From assembly GCF_012277315.1 (NCBI RefSeq), contig NZ_CP051157.1, forward strand, positions 496,001 through 560,000: 64,000 nt of DNA, written 5' to 3'. Source of the DNA: Wolbachia endosymbiont of Ctenocephalides felis wCfeJ. GTDB taxonomy: Bacteria; Pseudomonadota; Alphaproteobacteria; Rickettsiales; Anaplasmataceae. The translations under genes were made by a program, and so were the position numbers. Position 1 is the first letter of the stretch, and each line of letters begins with the position of its first letter. Under the pieces are notes generated by a model, which did not search any database, had not been told where the DNA came from, and saw only the letters and a list, made by a program, of their open reading frames with translations. Below are positions 8,634 through 19,111 of the stretch, in pieces.

Positions 8634-11600
8634 TTAATCCAAGCACATAAGTGTAGCGTTACCGCCAAACGCTGTAGCATTGACACTTACAACCTTTTCT
8701 GTAGAAAAACGGTGTAAATAATTAGGACCACCAGCTTTTGGCCCAGTGCCAGATAACCCTCTACCACCAAATGGTTGTACACCAACTGCTGCGCCTATCT
8801 GATTGCGATTGATGTACACATTTCCAACTGACACTTTTTTGCTTATTAAATTGATATGATTTTGTATGCGGCTTTGTAAAGAAAACGTAAGCCCATATCC
8901 TGTACTGTTTATGTCACTTATAACCTCATTTAGTTGTGACTTATCAAAACGTACTATATGTAAAATGGGACCAAACACCTCCTGCTTTAATTGTGAAATT
9001 TTTTGTATCTCATAAATATATGGAGAAAAGAAATAACCGTTATGAGAACTTGTATCTACGGGCACCTTCGATAGGAGGCTCGAATCTTTATCTCTTGACA
9101 TTTTCTCCGTGTGTTTAGTTAGCATATCAATAGATGCTTTGTCAATTATTGGGCCAATATCAGTGCTGAGCTGTATTGGATCACCGATCTTCAATTCTTG
9201 AGCTGCGCTGCATATCATCCTTATCTGTTTTTCTGCTATATCTTCCTGAATAAATAACACTCTAAGCGCAGAACAACGTTGGCCGCTACTGCGAAATGCG
9301 GAAAGTAAAACATCTGAAGTAACTTGCTCCAAGAGAGCAGAGCTGTCAACAACCATAGCATTTAATCCACCGGTCTCAGCAATAAGTGGTACAATAGGAC
9401 CATCCCTGCTGGCAAGCATTCTATTAATTGTTTGAGCAGTTTGCATTGAACCAGTGAAAGCTACACCGGAGATTCTATTATCTGGCACCAATGTCTTACC
9501 CAAATACTGGCCATCCCCTGGAATAAGATGCAGTACATCTTTTGGTATCCCAGCCTCGTGTAGTATCTTAACAGCTTCGCAAGCAATAATTGGCGTTTGC
9601 TCTGCCGGTTTCGCCAGTACTGTATTGCCTGCCGCAAGTGCGGCTGCAACCTGCCCAATAAAGATAGCAAGTGGAAAATTCCATGGTGATATGCATAGGA
9701 AAACCCCTCTACCTTCAAAAAAGATAAAGTTATCTTCGCCCGTTGGGCCTGGCAATTTTTTCCAGTTATTTAGCTCATTTTTTGCTACTGTTGCATAGTA
9801 ACGTAAAAAGTCAACTGCCTCCCTTACTTCTGCTATTGCATCAGATAAAATCTTTCCTGCTTCCACAATTAGAATGTAAATCAGCTCTTTCATCTTTTCC
9901 TCAATCAAGTCTGCAGCTCTTTCAAGGCACTGAGCACGTTCCTCTGCTGAAACACTCTGCCATTTAGCAAAAGCACTATGTGCTATTTCAAGAGCGTTTA
10001 AGGCCTGACTACTTGTTGCACTTGATACCTCTCCGATCACGCTTTCCAAATGTGCTGGGTTAACTACTTCAGTAAATTCAGTATCACCAAATAGCAACTC
10101 TCCACTTACTATCGGCCCAACCTGCCATTTCTTTTGACTAAATTCTTCTATGTCGTTTGCAAATTGTGAAACCGTCACTGAATCACTGATATCCATGCCT
10201 AAAGAGTTTTTCCTTTCCTCTCCAAAAATATCTTGTGGCAATGGAATGCTCGGATGAGGTTCATACTCCAAGCTTTTAGCTTTTTCTAATGGATCTGAAA
10301 CTAACTCTTCAATTTTAATGTTAGAATCATTTATTTGATGGACAAATGAACTATTAGCTCCATTTTCAAGAAGGCGTCTAATAAGGTATGGTAATAAATC
10401 ACTATGTTTACCAACAGGAGCATATACACGGCAATTAACGTTTGTTGCCAGTTCTGACATTGCATAATCATACAGATTTTTACCCATTCCGTGTAGACGT
10501 TGAAATTCAAATCCAGGGTGATTTTTATCAGCAAGCTCTATTATAGTAGCAAAAGTATAAGCGTTATGAGTTCCAAAGCATGGATAAAAGTGACTTGCTT
10601 TGCTTAAAAGTTTCTGTGCGCAAGCAAGGTAGCATACATCTGTGTAGCTTTTCCTAGTAAACACTGAGTAACCACTTAATCCTAATTCCTGTGCACGCTT
10701 GATTTCTGAGTCCCAATATGCTCCTTTCACAAGTCTCACCATCACTTTATGTTTTGATCGAATAGCAACATCCTCAATAAAATCAAGAACAGATAAAGCA
10801 CGTTTTTGATACGCTTGTACAGCCAAGCCAAGCCCCTCCCACTGAGAAAGTGACTCATCAAGACGCAATTGCTCAAATAAAACTAATGACATCTCAAGCC
10901 TTTCTGATTCTTCTGCATCTATACATAATGAAATATTGTACTTTTTTGCTTCATGGCAAAGCTCCAATACTTTGTTTCTAAGTTCTTCGGCTATATTATC
11001 AAATTGGCTGAACTCATAACGTGGGTGTAATGAAGATAATTTGATTGAGATTCCATGAGACTTAAAGTAATCACTCGTATCAGTAGATTCACCTATGGCT
11101 TTTATTGAATGCATATAGGAATTAAAATACTCTTCTGCATCCTCAGATGTGCAAGCAGCTTCACCAAGCATATCAAAAGAGCATAAATACTTGCTATGAT
11201 CATCTGACTCTATATTTTCCAATGCTTTCTCTATAGTTTCCCCAATAATAAAATGCTTACCAAGCATTAACATCGCTTGTTTTACTGCTTTGCGGATTAC
11301 TGGCTCTCCTAAATTTTTAAGTAATCTAGAGATTACATGATAAAATTTTGGATCTTCTCCATTTCTCCTTAGTATACTGCTTCCTATCATTAAACTCCAC
11401 GTAGAAGCATTAACAAATAACGAAGAAGAACGTCCTAAGTGTTTACTCCATTCTTGATTAGCAATTTTATCTTTGATTAGCTGATCTATCGTATAATCGT
11501 CTGGTATTCTAAGTAGTGATTCAACAATGCACATCAGCGCTATTCCTTCCTCGTTGGAAAACGAGTACTGTTGCATAAAAGAATCTATGATGCCTAATTT

Positions 11601-11774
11601 ACTGCCTTTAATTTTTTCGACAACTTGTTTTGCAATATTGTAAATTCTATTTTTTGAATCAGCCGAAAGTTCTATCTTTTCCACAAGATAACGCACGTAA
11701 CTTTTTTCATCAGCACGATAAAATCCCTGCAAACGTTTTTGCAGTTCGTTAGGTTCTTGTATAGAACTGATCAT
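8634..11774 (-). CDS. putA: Bifunctional proline dehydrogenase / pyrroline-5-carboxylate dehydrogenase
   Basis: Oxidises proline to glutamate in two steps, FAD-dependent then NAD-dependent, with the intermediate channelled between sites. The 1046-residue protein has a PRODH barrel (about 150-460; LVKGAYWDSEIKRAQ, GTHNAYTFA, APVGKHSDLLPYLIRRLLENG) and an aldehyde dehydrogenase module (about 530-1030; SPWNFPLAIFIGQ, catalytic Glu in IAETGG, catalytic Cys in SSGQRCSALRV). It lacks the ribbon-helix-helix DNA-binding domain of E. coli PutA, so it should be purely enzymatic. Proline and glutamate catabolism is a main carbon route in these endosymbionts, which fits the neighbouring aconitase. Confidence 0.97.
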   Translation of the reverse strand: MISSIQEPNELQKRLQGFYRADEKSYVRYLVEKIELSADSKNRIYNIAKQVVEKIKGSKLGIIDSFMQQYSFSNEEGIALMCIVESLLRIPDDYTIDQLIKDKIANQEWSKHLGRSSSLFVNASTWSLMIGSSILRRNGEDPKFYHVISRLLKNLGEPVIRKAVKQAMLMLGKHFIIGETIEKALENIESDDHSKYLCSFDMLGEAACTSEDAEEYFNSYMHSIKAIGESTDTSDYFKSHGISIKLSSLHPRYEFSQFDNIAEELRNKVLELCHEAKKYNISLCIDAEESERLEMSLVLFEQLRLDESLSQWEGLGLAVQAYQKRALSVLDFIEDVAIRSKHKVMVRLVKGAYWDSEIKRAQELGLSGYSVFTRKSYTDVCYLACAQKLLSKASHFYPCFGTHNAYTFATIIELADKNHPGFEFQRLHGMGKNLYDYAMSELATNVNCRVYAPVGKHSDLLPYLIRRLLENGANSSFVHQINDSNIKIEELVSDPLEKAKSLEYEPHPSIPLPQDIFGEERKNSLGMDISDSVTVSQFANDIEEFSQKKWQVGPIVSGELLFGDTEFTEVVNPAHLESVIGEVSSATSSQALNALEIAHSAFAKWQSVSAEERAQCLERAADLIEEKMKELIYILIVEAGKILSDAIAEVREAVDFLRYYATVAKNELNNWKKLPGPTGEDNFIFFEGRGVFLCISPWNFPLAIFIGQVAAALAAGNTVLAKPAEQTPIIACEAVKILHEAGIPKDVLHLIPGDGQYLGKTLVPDNRISGVAFTGSMQTAQTINRMLASRDGPIVPLIAETGGLNAMVVDSSALLEQVTSDVLLSAFRSSGQRCSALRVLFIQEDIAEKQIRMICSAAQELKIGDPIQLSTDIGPIIDKASIDMLTKHTEKMSRDKDSSLLSKVPVDTSSHNGYFFSPYIYEIQKISQLKQEVFGPILHIVRFDKSQLNEVISDINSTGYGLTFSLQSRIQNHINLISKKVSVGNVYINRNQIGAAVGVQPFGGRGLSGTGPKAGGPNYLHRFSTEKVVSVNATAFGGNATLMCLD

Positions 11775-11907
11775 AATTATCTACAAAATACCTGATACTA
11801 TGAAAGGTAAAATTATATCATAACTTCGCGTAGAATAAATCATTATTTACATAACAGGCCAGAATTGACTAAAAAAGTCTAGTGTTTACTACAATAACTT
11901 CATTAGG

Positions 11908-14517
11908 TTAAGAGAAGTGTGTAAGTATGTAGTTTAGTACCCCGCCACTTATCAAATACTTCATTTCAGTTGCGGTTTGTACGCAGCACTTAAGTTGAAT
12001 TGATTGCTTTGAATTATCCTTTCTTGTAATGACACATTCTAGATTTCCGTCTGGCACTATTCTACCTTTTAAGTTTATTATCTCACTACCGTCAAATAGT
12101 TTTCTGGTCATCCTATCTTGAAACATGAGCGGAAGAACACCCATACCGATTAAGTTAGACCTGTGTATACGCTCGAAACTTTCTGCAATTACAGCTTTAA
12201 TTCCCAGTAATGCAGTACCCTTTGCTGCCCAATCTCTGCTTGAACCTGTGCCGTATTCTTTTCCCGCAATAACAACTAATGGAACCGCTTCTTTCTTGTA
12301 GTGCATTGCTGCATCAAAAATTGACATAGTCTCTTGAGAAGGAATATGCTTTGTATATCCACCCTCGATACTCACCATTTCGTTTCTTATTCTGATATTA
12401 GCAAAAGTCCCACGCATCATTACGTTATGATTGCCACGACGAGATCCATATGAATTAAAATCGCGCGGCTCAATTCCAAGACCTTTTAAATATATCCCTG
12501 CAGGACTACTTGAGGCAATATTTCCAGCAGGAGAAATGTGGTCAGTGGTTACACTATCACCAAACATTGCTAGTATCCGCGCATCCTTTATGTTAACTAC
12601 ATTATTTTCATCGCCTTCCGTCGATAAATCATCAAAATAAGGCGGGTTTTGTATGTAGGTGCTTTTTGTGTCCCAGTTATAAATTTCACTTTTCTCACAT
12701 TTCATTTTTTGCCAATGTTCATCACCAGAAAAAACATCCTTATACTTTTGTATGAACATCTTACGTGTTACTACACTTTTAATACAACTTTCAATCTCAC
12801 TATTTGTTGGCCATAGATCTTTAAGATAAATGTCATTTCCATCCTTATCTTTGCATATAGGATCTTTCGTTAGGTCAATTCGCACAGTACCTGCAAGTGC
12901 ATACACAACGACAAGTGGCGGAGATGCTAAATAATTAGCTTTGGCTAAAGGGTGAATTCTTCCTTCAAAATTACGATTACCAGATAAAACCGCAGCAACA
13001 GTCAAATTTTTGCTTTTTATATCATCCTCTATATCTTCATCAAGTGGACCGGAGTTTCCAATACAAGTCGTGCAGCCATACCCAACTAGGTTAAAACCTA
13101 AAGCATTTAGATCGTTTTGTAACCCTGATTTTTCTAAATACTCCGTTACAACTTGCGATCCTGGGGCAAGAGAAGTCTTAACCCAAGGCTTTGATTTAAT
13201 TCCAAGTTTAACTGCACTGCGTGCTACAAGACCAGCAGCAATCATTACACTTGGATTTGAAGTATTGGTGCAGCTAGTTATTGCAGCAATAACTACACTT
13301 CCATCTTGGAATTTATCACTTTCCTTCGACTCATTAACAGAAAATGCTGTAGAGAAAGACTCTGCCACTTGCGAAAGAAAAACCTTATCTTGCGGTCTTT
13401 TGGGACCGGCCATTACTGGCTTCACACTTGATAAATCAAGCTCCAGTATGTCGAAAAACACTAACTCGTCATTGCTTCGCCACAATCCTTGCTCTTTCGC
13501 ATAGACTTCAACTAATTTAATCAGCTCTTCTGGCCTTCCGGTTAAGCTTAAATAATCTAGAGTTTTCTGATCAATCGGAAAAAATCCACAAGTTGCACCA
13601 TACTCTGGAGCCATGTTAGCTATGGTTGCTCTATCTGCCACAGATAAACAATCTAAACCACTACCATAAAATTCTACGAATTTGCCAACAACACCTTTTG
13701 TTCTTAAGATATGTGTGATTGTTAGTACTAAATCAGTCGCAGTTACTCCTTCTGAGAGCCTTCCTACTAACTTAAACCCTACCACCTCTGGAATTACCAT
13801 ACTAATTGGCTGACCAAGCATCACAGACTCAGCCTCTATTCCACCAACACCCCAGCCAAGAACCGATAAACTATTAACCATAGTGGTGTGGCTATCTGTG
13901 CCAACTAAGGTATCTGGATATACAATCTCATTCTCGTTACATACAACTTGCGCTAAATACTCGATATTTACCTGATGGCAAATTCCTGTGCCAGGCGGTA
14001 CTACTCTAAAATTTGCGAAGGATGATTCTCCCCATTTCAAAAACTCATATCTTTCCAAATTTCTTTTTACTTCGAGTTCAACGTTTTTACCAAACGCGGA
14101 AGTGTTCCCGTAACTGTCCACTTGAACGGAATGGTCGATCACAAGATCAACAGGCACAGATGGATTTATTTTGCTTGGATCACCCCCAATTTTCTTTACA
14201 TAACTACGCATTGAGGCTAAGTCAACGATGGCAGGAACTCCAGTAAAATCCTGCATCAGCACCCTTGCCGGTTTGTAGCTAATTTCATGATTAACGTGTT
14301 TCTCAACACAACTTGCTAGTATTTTTATATCATTCAGCTTTACGCTTACTCCATCCTCGTTGCGCAACAAGTTTTCAAGTAAAACCTTTAGCGAACAGGG
14401 CAATTTAGTTGGATCTATTCCTAAAAACTTACCAGCAGCGCTAAGGCTAAAGTAGCTATATGATTTTCCATCAATATTTAAAATTGTTTTTGAATTTAAA
14501 GAATTCTGTATAACCAT
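11908..14517 (-). CDS. acnA: Aconitate hydratase A
   Basis: Isomerises citrate to isocitrate through cis-aconitate in the TCA cycle. The 869-residue protein has the AcnA/IRP architecture. The [4Fe-4S] cysteines are in TSCTNTSNPSV and GYGCTTCIGNSG. The N-terminal signature FTGVPAIVDLASMR and the C-terminal swivel domain GKEYGTGSSRDWAAKG are present, the latter with the active-site Ser and Arg. Length is slightly shorter than E. coli AcnA (about 890) but normal for Rickettsiales. Transcribed toward putA, 133 bases away. Confidence 0.97.
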   Translation of the reverse strand: MVIQNSLNSKTILNIDGKSYSYFSLSAAGKFLGIDPTKLPCSLKVLLENLLRNEDGVSVKLNDIKILASCVEKHVNHEISYKPARVLMQDFTGVPAIVDLASMRSYVKKIGGDPSKINPSVPVDLVIDHSVQVDSYGNTSAFGKNVELEVKRNLERYEFLKWGESSFANFRVVPPGTGICHQVNIEYLAQVVCNENEIVYPDTLVGTDSHTTMVNSLSVLGWGVGGIEAESVMLGQPISMVIPEVVGFKLVGRLSEGVTATDLVLTITHILRTKGVVGKFVEFYGSGLDCLSVADRATIANMAPEYGATCGFFPIDQKTLDYLSLTGRPEELIKLVEVYAKEQGLWRSNDELVFFDILELDLSSVKPVMAGPKRPQDKVFLSQVAESFSTAFSVNESKESDKFQDGSVVIAAITSCTNTSNPSVMIAAGLVARSAVKLGIKSKPWVKTSLAPGSQVVTEYLEKSGLQNDLNALGFNLVGYGCTTCIGNSGPLDEDIEDDIKSKNLTVAAVLSGNRNFEGRIHPLAKANYLASPPLVVVYALAGTVRIDLTKDPICKDKDGNDIYLKDLWPTNSEIESCIKSVVTRKMFIQKYKDVFSGDEHWQKMKCEKSEIYNWDTKSTYIQNPPYFDDLSTEGDENNVVNIKDARILAMFGDSVTTDHISPAGNIASSSPAGIYLKGLGIEPRDFNSYGSRRGNHNVMMRGTFANIRIRNEMVSIEGGYTKHIPSQETMSIFDAAMHYKKEAVPLVVIAGKEYGTGSSRDWAAKGTALLGIKAVIAESFERIHRSNLIGMGVLPLMFQDRMTRKLFDGSEIINLKGRIVPDGNLECVITRKDNSKQSIQLKCCVQTATEMKYLISGGVLNYILTHFS

Positions 14518-14675
14518 TGTTTAAATGAAAAGACCTATAATGTTGTATTCGTATTACAATAGAGTAAACACTTCCTACAAAAACTTCAGAAATAAACACT
14601 CTTAAATCTCGATTGTCAACAGTAAACTAAAGTCAGCCTCTAGACCTGCTGCAAAAGTGATTGAAAAAATGATGA

Positions 14676-14852
14676 GAGAGAGGTAGAAGAAGAATCAGCA
14701 GATTGAGTAAGGTAAAAATGAGAGTAGAAAATAAGATCCGAGAGATAAAGATATTTAAGATTATGTCGAATGTTTATCGCAATTTTCAGAAAAAATATAA
14801 CCTGAGGTTCAATATTATTGCTGGTATTGTGAATCTTAAGCACGCCTTTTAG
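14676..14852 (+). pseudogene. C-terminal remnant of an IS5-family transposase
   Basis: An open stretch of 58 codons ending at TAG 14850-14852. It reads ...VENKIREIKIFKIMSNVY RNFQKKYNLRFNIIAGI..., the typical C-terminal block of IS5-type transposases: the last catalytic Glu in VENKIREIK and the basic YRNFQKK segment. Upstream the frame is closed by TGA, and no N-terminal half or inverted ends were recognised. It marks a former insertion next to the portal gene. Confidence 0.75.
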
Positions 14853-15004
14853 TTAACCTTGATTTTAGTCACCCTCCTTTCCTTTTTTTATCGCTTGATT
14901 CGCAGCGGGTCTATACTTTCTTGTGGCACCAGCTTATTAATATTTTATACTCATTTAACTATAATCTCAAATTTTTAATAAACTTAATTTTTCAGGAGGT
15001 AAAT

Positions 15005-16183
15005 ATGAACCTTAATATTTTTCAAAGGAGAAAAACACACAAATATTCTGCTCTGCAGCTCACAATGGATCCAAGTTGGAGTGAGCTCAGTTATGCGAGT
15101 TTTGCTGAGGAAGGCTACGTTAAAAACGTTATTGCTTTTCGAGCGATCAATATGATTGCAAACGCTGCATCTTCGGTACCCTTGGTTCTCTATCAACTTA
15201 CTCATCAGGGAAAGTCACAACTAAAAGTCCACCCATTACTAAAATTACTTTATTCTCCTAATCCAAGAGTATCAAAGTCAGAGTTTATTGAGGGAATTGT
15301 GACCTATAGATTAATCAGCGGCAACGCTTATGTGCTGATGATTGAATCAAATAAAAAATTACCAACAGAGCTTTATCTTCTGCGCCCAGATAGAGTTGAG
15401 ATTATTCCTGGAAGAAATAACGTTCCTTATATATACCGCTATACTGTAAATGATAACAGCTATGACTTTAGGGTTGATAAGCTAACTGGACGTTCAGCAG
15501 TGCTACATCTTAAAACCTTCAATCCTTTGAGTGATTGGTATGGACTGTCACCAATTGAGGCAGCAGCATATAGCATAGATCAGCATAACCAAGCTGGTGC
15601 TTGGAATCAGGCAATGCTGCAAAATGGGGCAAGACCAAGTGGCGCAATAATTGTAAAATCAACAAAAGATGGGAGCAGTGGAAATTTAAGCCAGGAGCAG
15701 TATCAACGCTTGAAAGAACAGATAAATGATCACTATTCAGGTTCCGTCAACGCTGGAAGACCGATATTGCTTGAAGGAGGCTTAGAATGGAAGGAGATGA
15801 GCCTGACACCTAGGGACATGGATTTCATCGAATCCAAACATAGTTCAGCTCGCGATATTGCGCTGGCTTTTGGTGTTCCACCGCAGTTGCTTGGCATACC
15901 AGGTGATAACACTTATAGCAATTTAGTTGAAGCACGTCTTTCCCTTTGGGAGCAGACGGTTTTACCGATACTGGAAAATATCGTTTGTCATCTGAATTCT
16001 TGGCTGACACCAAAGTTTGGCGAGGATCTGTGCTTGTCATATGACAAGGATGCAATAGAAATCCTCATGGAAAAAAGGCAAAAGCTATGGAAATACGTAG
16101 AAAACGCAAGCTTCATGACCCTCAACGAAAAAAGAGAAGCTTTCGGTCTGCCACCATTGCCGGGTGGCGATAAGTTGAGTTGA
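15005..16183 (+). CDS. HK97-family phage portal protein, isolated
   Basis: Portal proteins form the dodecameric DNA entry ring of tailed phages and gene transfer agents. The 392-residue product begins at ATG 15005 behind a strong ribosome site (CAGGAGG, 5 bases upstream). A longer in-frame beginning at 14921 is unlikely. Family-typical segments include WYGLSPIEAAAYSID, RDMDFIESKHSSARDIALAF and GVPPQLLGIPGDNTYSN. No terminase, protease or capsid gene is adjacent, so the gene stands alone. It is intact, which is unusual for prophage debris. Other tailed-phage portal families are less likely given these motifs. Confidence 0.9.
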   Translation: MNLNIFQRRKTHKYSALQLTMDPSWSELSYASFAEEGYVKNVIAFRAINMIANAASSVPLVLYQLTHQGKSQLKVHPLLKLLYSPNPRVSKSEFIEGIVTYRLISGNAYVLMIESNKKLPTELYLLRPDRVEIIPGRNNVPYIYRYTVNDNSYDFRVDKLTGRSAVLHLKTFNPLSDWYGLSPIEAAAYSIDQHNQAGAWNQAMLQNGARPSGAIIVKSTKDGSSGNLSQEQYQRLKEQINDHYSGSVNAGRPILLEGGLEWKEMSLTPRDMDFIESKHSSARDIALAFGVPPQLLGIPGDNTYSNLVEARLSLWEQTVLPILENIVCHLNSWLTPKFGEDLCLSYDKDAIEILMEKRQKLWKYVENASFMTLNEKREAFGLPPLPGGDKLS

Positions 16184-16279
16184 AGATTTTATACACAATA
16201 TAAATATAGCAATATTAATAAATATCAAATATCTATGTTGCATTATTATATTAGTACACTGATAAGTTGGAGGTATTTT

Positions 16280-17063
16280 ATGAATGAAGTACAACAAACA
16301 GAGTTAAATAAACAGCTTTTTAGTGCTATTAAAAAAGGAGGGATAATAAAAGTCAATAGAAGATGGAGCGAATATTGATGCAGTAGATCTGTATGGACGT
16401 ACTCCATTATATCTGGCTACTAAAAGTGGTCACCTAGAGATGATCAAAACTCTAATAAACAAAGGTGCTGAGGATATTGATGTAGTAGATGAGGATGGAA
16501 GAACTCCATTGCATCTGGCTGCTAGAGATGGCCGTCTAGGAATAGTAAAAACTCTAATAAACAGAGGAGCTTGTGTTAATAGAGTAGATAAAGATGGAAG
16601 AACTCCATTACGTTTAGTTGTTGAAGATGACCATATAAGACTTATACCTCACTTATTCCTTGAACCCGGTGTGCAAAAAGTTGTTTCTATCGAGCACGAA
16701 CATGAGGAAGTAGCAAAGATTTTGGTACAATACACTCTGTTACAAGATACCGAAGTGAACAGACTAGATTATTTAGAGCAGGATTCTAATTTTAACAGGA
16801 AGGTGTTAGAATATTGGAAGCAATGTCAAGAGGAAATCAGAAAACTTAAAGAAGAGGATAAGTCACTGTATGACTTTTTAAGAGAAAGCAACATTGATAA
16901 TCTAGTTAGTATATGGGAAAGAAATAAAAACGTACGCAGTAAGTTTGGCAACCAAAAAAGCTTACAAGCACAATATCCAGAATATGCCCATATTTTAATT
17001 AACAAGGCTAATGAAGCAGAAAAAGAGGAATGTTTAAAAAAGTGTGTCAAACCAAATTTTTAG
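16280..17063 (+). pseudogene. Ankyrin-repeat gene with N-terminal frameshift
   Basis: Ankyrin proteins in Wolbachia are candidate host-interaction factors. A good ribosome site (GGAGG at about 16269) precedes ATG 16280. That frame reads MNEVQQTELNKQLFSAIKKG, the usual Wolbachia ankyrin start, but hits TGA near 16376. The ankyrin frame continues one phase over as EDGANIDAVDLYGRTPL, so about 7 bases seem lost near 16355. Two more repeats (DGRTPLHLAA, DGRTPLRLVV) and an acidic helical C-terminal region follow, up to TAG 17063. A shortened protein could start at ATG 16440, but no clear ribosome site is seen there. Confidence 0.75.
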
Positions 17064-17199
17064 TTCAACTCAACTTTTAATCGACTAGGGAAAAAATATC
17101 AAGTTGAGAAATAGTTAAAGCCCAATTAGTTATAGGCACCGTCCGTTTTTCTTCGGCTGTGATTAATAAATTATACTTAGCCTAGATATCATATAGACT

Positions 17200-17479
17200 T
17201 TATGCAAAAGCTATTTCAACATGACATTTATCTGGTAAGTCGTAATCATTCCACTTACATTTGTGGGTAAAAGTGAGATTCAGATCCAATTGAGAATTGT
17301 GGTTTGTCATCAAACATGCCGTAAGAAAAATGATGCTGAACTTTTAGCCTGATATTAATTCTACTATTGATTTTATTTTTCAGCACCCGTAGACCTTCTT
17401 TGGACTGGCTATAGAAGTACTCACTTTTTACCTCACATATTAACGCAATATTAATGGTAGTGTGGGTTAATAGCTTATG
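17200..17479 (-). pseudogene. Decayed gene of unknown family
   Basis: In the 600-base gap before the envelope cassette, the minus strand keeps an open frame from 17479 to about 17285 (HTTINIALICEVKSEYF..., later HHFSYGMFDDKPQFSIGS). A one-step frameshift then joins it to a second open piece ending in KCKWNDYDLPDKCHVEIAFA and a stop at 17200-17202. The two pieces read as one protein end. The family was not recognised. The rest of the gap (17064-17199 and 17480-17668) shows nothing beyond AT-rich sequence that could hold the promoter of the downstream cassette. Confidence 0.5.
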
Positions 17480-17668
17480 TCAACTAAAATATAAAATAAA
17501 TTTTCTTAACTTTATTACACAAATGTATTAATATCAGTACTAAACTTATCAAAAAATTATAATATATATAACGTTGTTGTAGGAGTTTATAACAATATTT
17601 CACCTCTATGTTTAATGAATTTCAATAAATTGCTTTTTTAATTATGGACAAATATACGCTCTGTTAAT

Positions 17669-19108
17669 ATGTTTAGTTCAAAATCCAAAAGTAGGTTTAT
17701 GCTTTCTGTTGGAGAAGGAGGTACAATATTACTATATTTCAAAAATAATACTTTAAATAAAAGATATTTTGTTAAGGACAAAAATGATAAAGCAGTCTCT
17801 GATTTAAGCTTATGTCTTGCATCAGATAAAAAAGCACCTTTATATTTGGTGCTCAATCATGCAGATCAGAATTACTTACTACAGTCCATTCCAAAAGTAA
17901 ATAGGATCAGTGCCTATCTATCAGCAAAAGCAAAGATGGAGCATTTTGCTTGTAATAATGATATAAGCTCAGTTTTTCTTGTTGAGAAGCCAAACAAAAT
18001 TAACCCAAATTGGTATTATCTCCTTGTTTCATCAAAAGCAAAGCATTTAGTAGAATATTGGTTAAATATATTTATAGAGAGAGGTTCTAACTTTAAGGGA
18101 ATATTAATGTTTCCTATGGAAATAAATAATATGACGAAAAAGGTTTTTTGTGAAAATTCTCATAATTGGAAAGTCATAGTTGTTGCAACTAAAACTGGAG
18201 GCTACAGGCAAGTAGTTCTTAAAGAGAATAAAATGGTATTTACCCGTTTAGTACCCTTTACTAACGATAGTCTACCAGGAATTATTGCAGGTGGGATATA
18301 TCAAGAAGTGCGAAATACTATTCGGTCTTTAACTAAGTTTGGCTTTAAAAAGAATGATCCTATTGATCTGTGCATGGTAGTGCCAGAAAATATTAAAACT
18401 AGTTTATCAGTCATAAATTTCTCAGAGAATAGCGTTAGTATATTCACTCCATATGAGTTAGGTAAATTACTGGGATCGGAATTGGCTGTAAGTGAAAAAG
18501 ACAGTTTCTGCGATACCATAATTCTATTCCACAGTTTTAAGAATGGACCAGCAGCCGTTTTCAACACGAAAGAAACTAAAGAATTTTACCTGTTAAATTA
18601 TCTTTCTTTAAACTCTCCTCGAGTTTTTCTATGCTTTGCCGCAACTTTTATTGCAATCAATACTCTTTATTTGTTAAATCTACACTCAAATCTTAATGTT
18701 GCTGGTAATTTATTAGCAAAAAAGGAAGCCTTGGATAATCAACTAATCAAGCTAAGTCAAAGTTATAATGTGAAGAAAATAGATGAAGTTTACGATTTTA
18801 TTAATATCAATAACATTTTATCTAAGATGGAATACTCTCCTCTTGTACAAGTTAGGTACGCAGAAAGGTTGAAAGTACCAGGTGTAGAACTTCAATCATT
18901 TGAGTGGAATTATAATGAGGCGGAAAATTATATTATTACAACTTTAAGGTTTACCTTTCAACCTGGTAAAGATATTTCTTATCAATACAAGGAATTGCAA
19001 AAAAAGTTAAACAATAATTTTCGTACCTATGATGTTGATATTTCTAGTTTGCCTGCCACTAAGAAACAAAATGTATCTATTGATGTTCAAATAGGAGAGG
19101 CTATGTAA
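17669..19108 (+). CDS. Membrane protein with PilM/GspL-like layout (cassette gene 1)
   Basis: Not recognised by sequence; described from layout. The 479-residue protein has a large soluble N-terminal part (about 1-310) opening with FMLSVGEGGTILLYF and containing several beta-rich, actin-fold-like stretches. One membrane segment follows (about 317-338, VFLCFAATFIAINTLYLL), then a short coiled region and a C-terminal alpha/beta domain (about 375-479). Cytoplasmic part, one membrane segment and a small periplasmic domain is the layout of GspL, or of a PilM-PilN fusion, in type II secretion and type IV pilus platforms. It is the first of three genes packed with 3- and 4-base gaps. The assignment is inference only. 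Confidence 0.55.
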   Translation: MFSSKSKSRFMLSVGEGGTILLYFKNNTLNKRYFVKDKNDKAVSDLSLCLASDKKAPLYLVLNHADQNYLLQSIPKVNRISAYLSAKAKMEHFACNNDISSVFLVEKPNKINPNWYYLLVSSKAKHLVEYWLNIFIERGSNFKGILMFPMEINNMTKKVFCENSHNWKVIVVATKTGGYRQVVLKENKMVFTRLVPFTNDSLPGIIAGGIYQEVRNTIRSLTKFGFKKNDPIDLCMVVPENIKTSLSVINFSENSVSIFTPYELGKLLGSELAVSEKDSFCDTIILFHSFKNGPAAVFNTKETKEFYLLNYLSLNSPRVFLCFAATFIAINTLYLLNLHSNLNVAGNLLAKKEALDNQLIKLSQSYNVKKIDEVYDFININNILSKMEYSPLVQVRYAERLKVPGVELQSFEWNYNEAENYIITTLRFTFQPGKDISYQYKELQKKLNNNFRTYDVDISSLPATKKQNVSIDVQIGEAM

Positions 19109-19111
19109 ATA

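Noticed and set aside
14921-15004. N-terminal extension of the portal gene
   Set aside because: CAGGAGG sits five bases before ATG 15005, and the extension is AT-rich upstream sequence.
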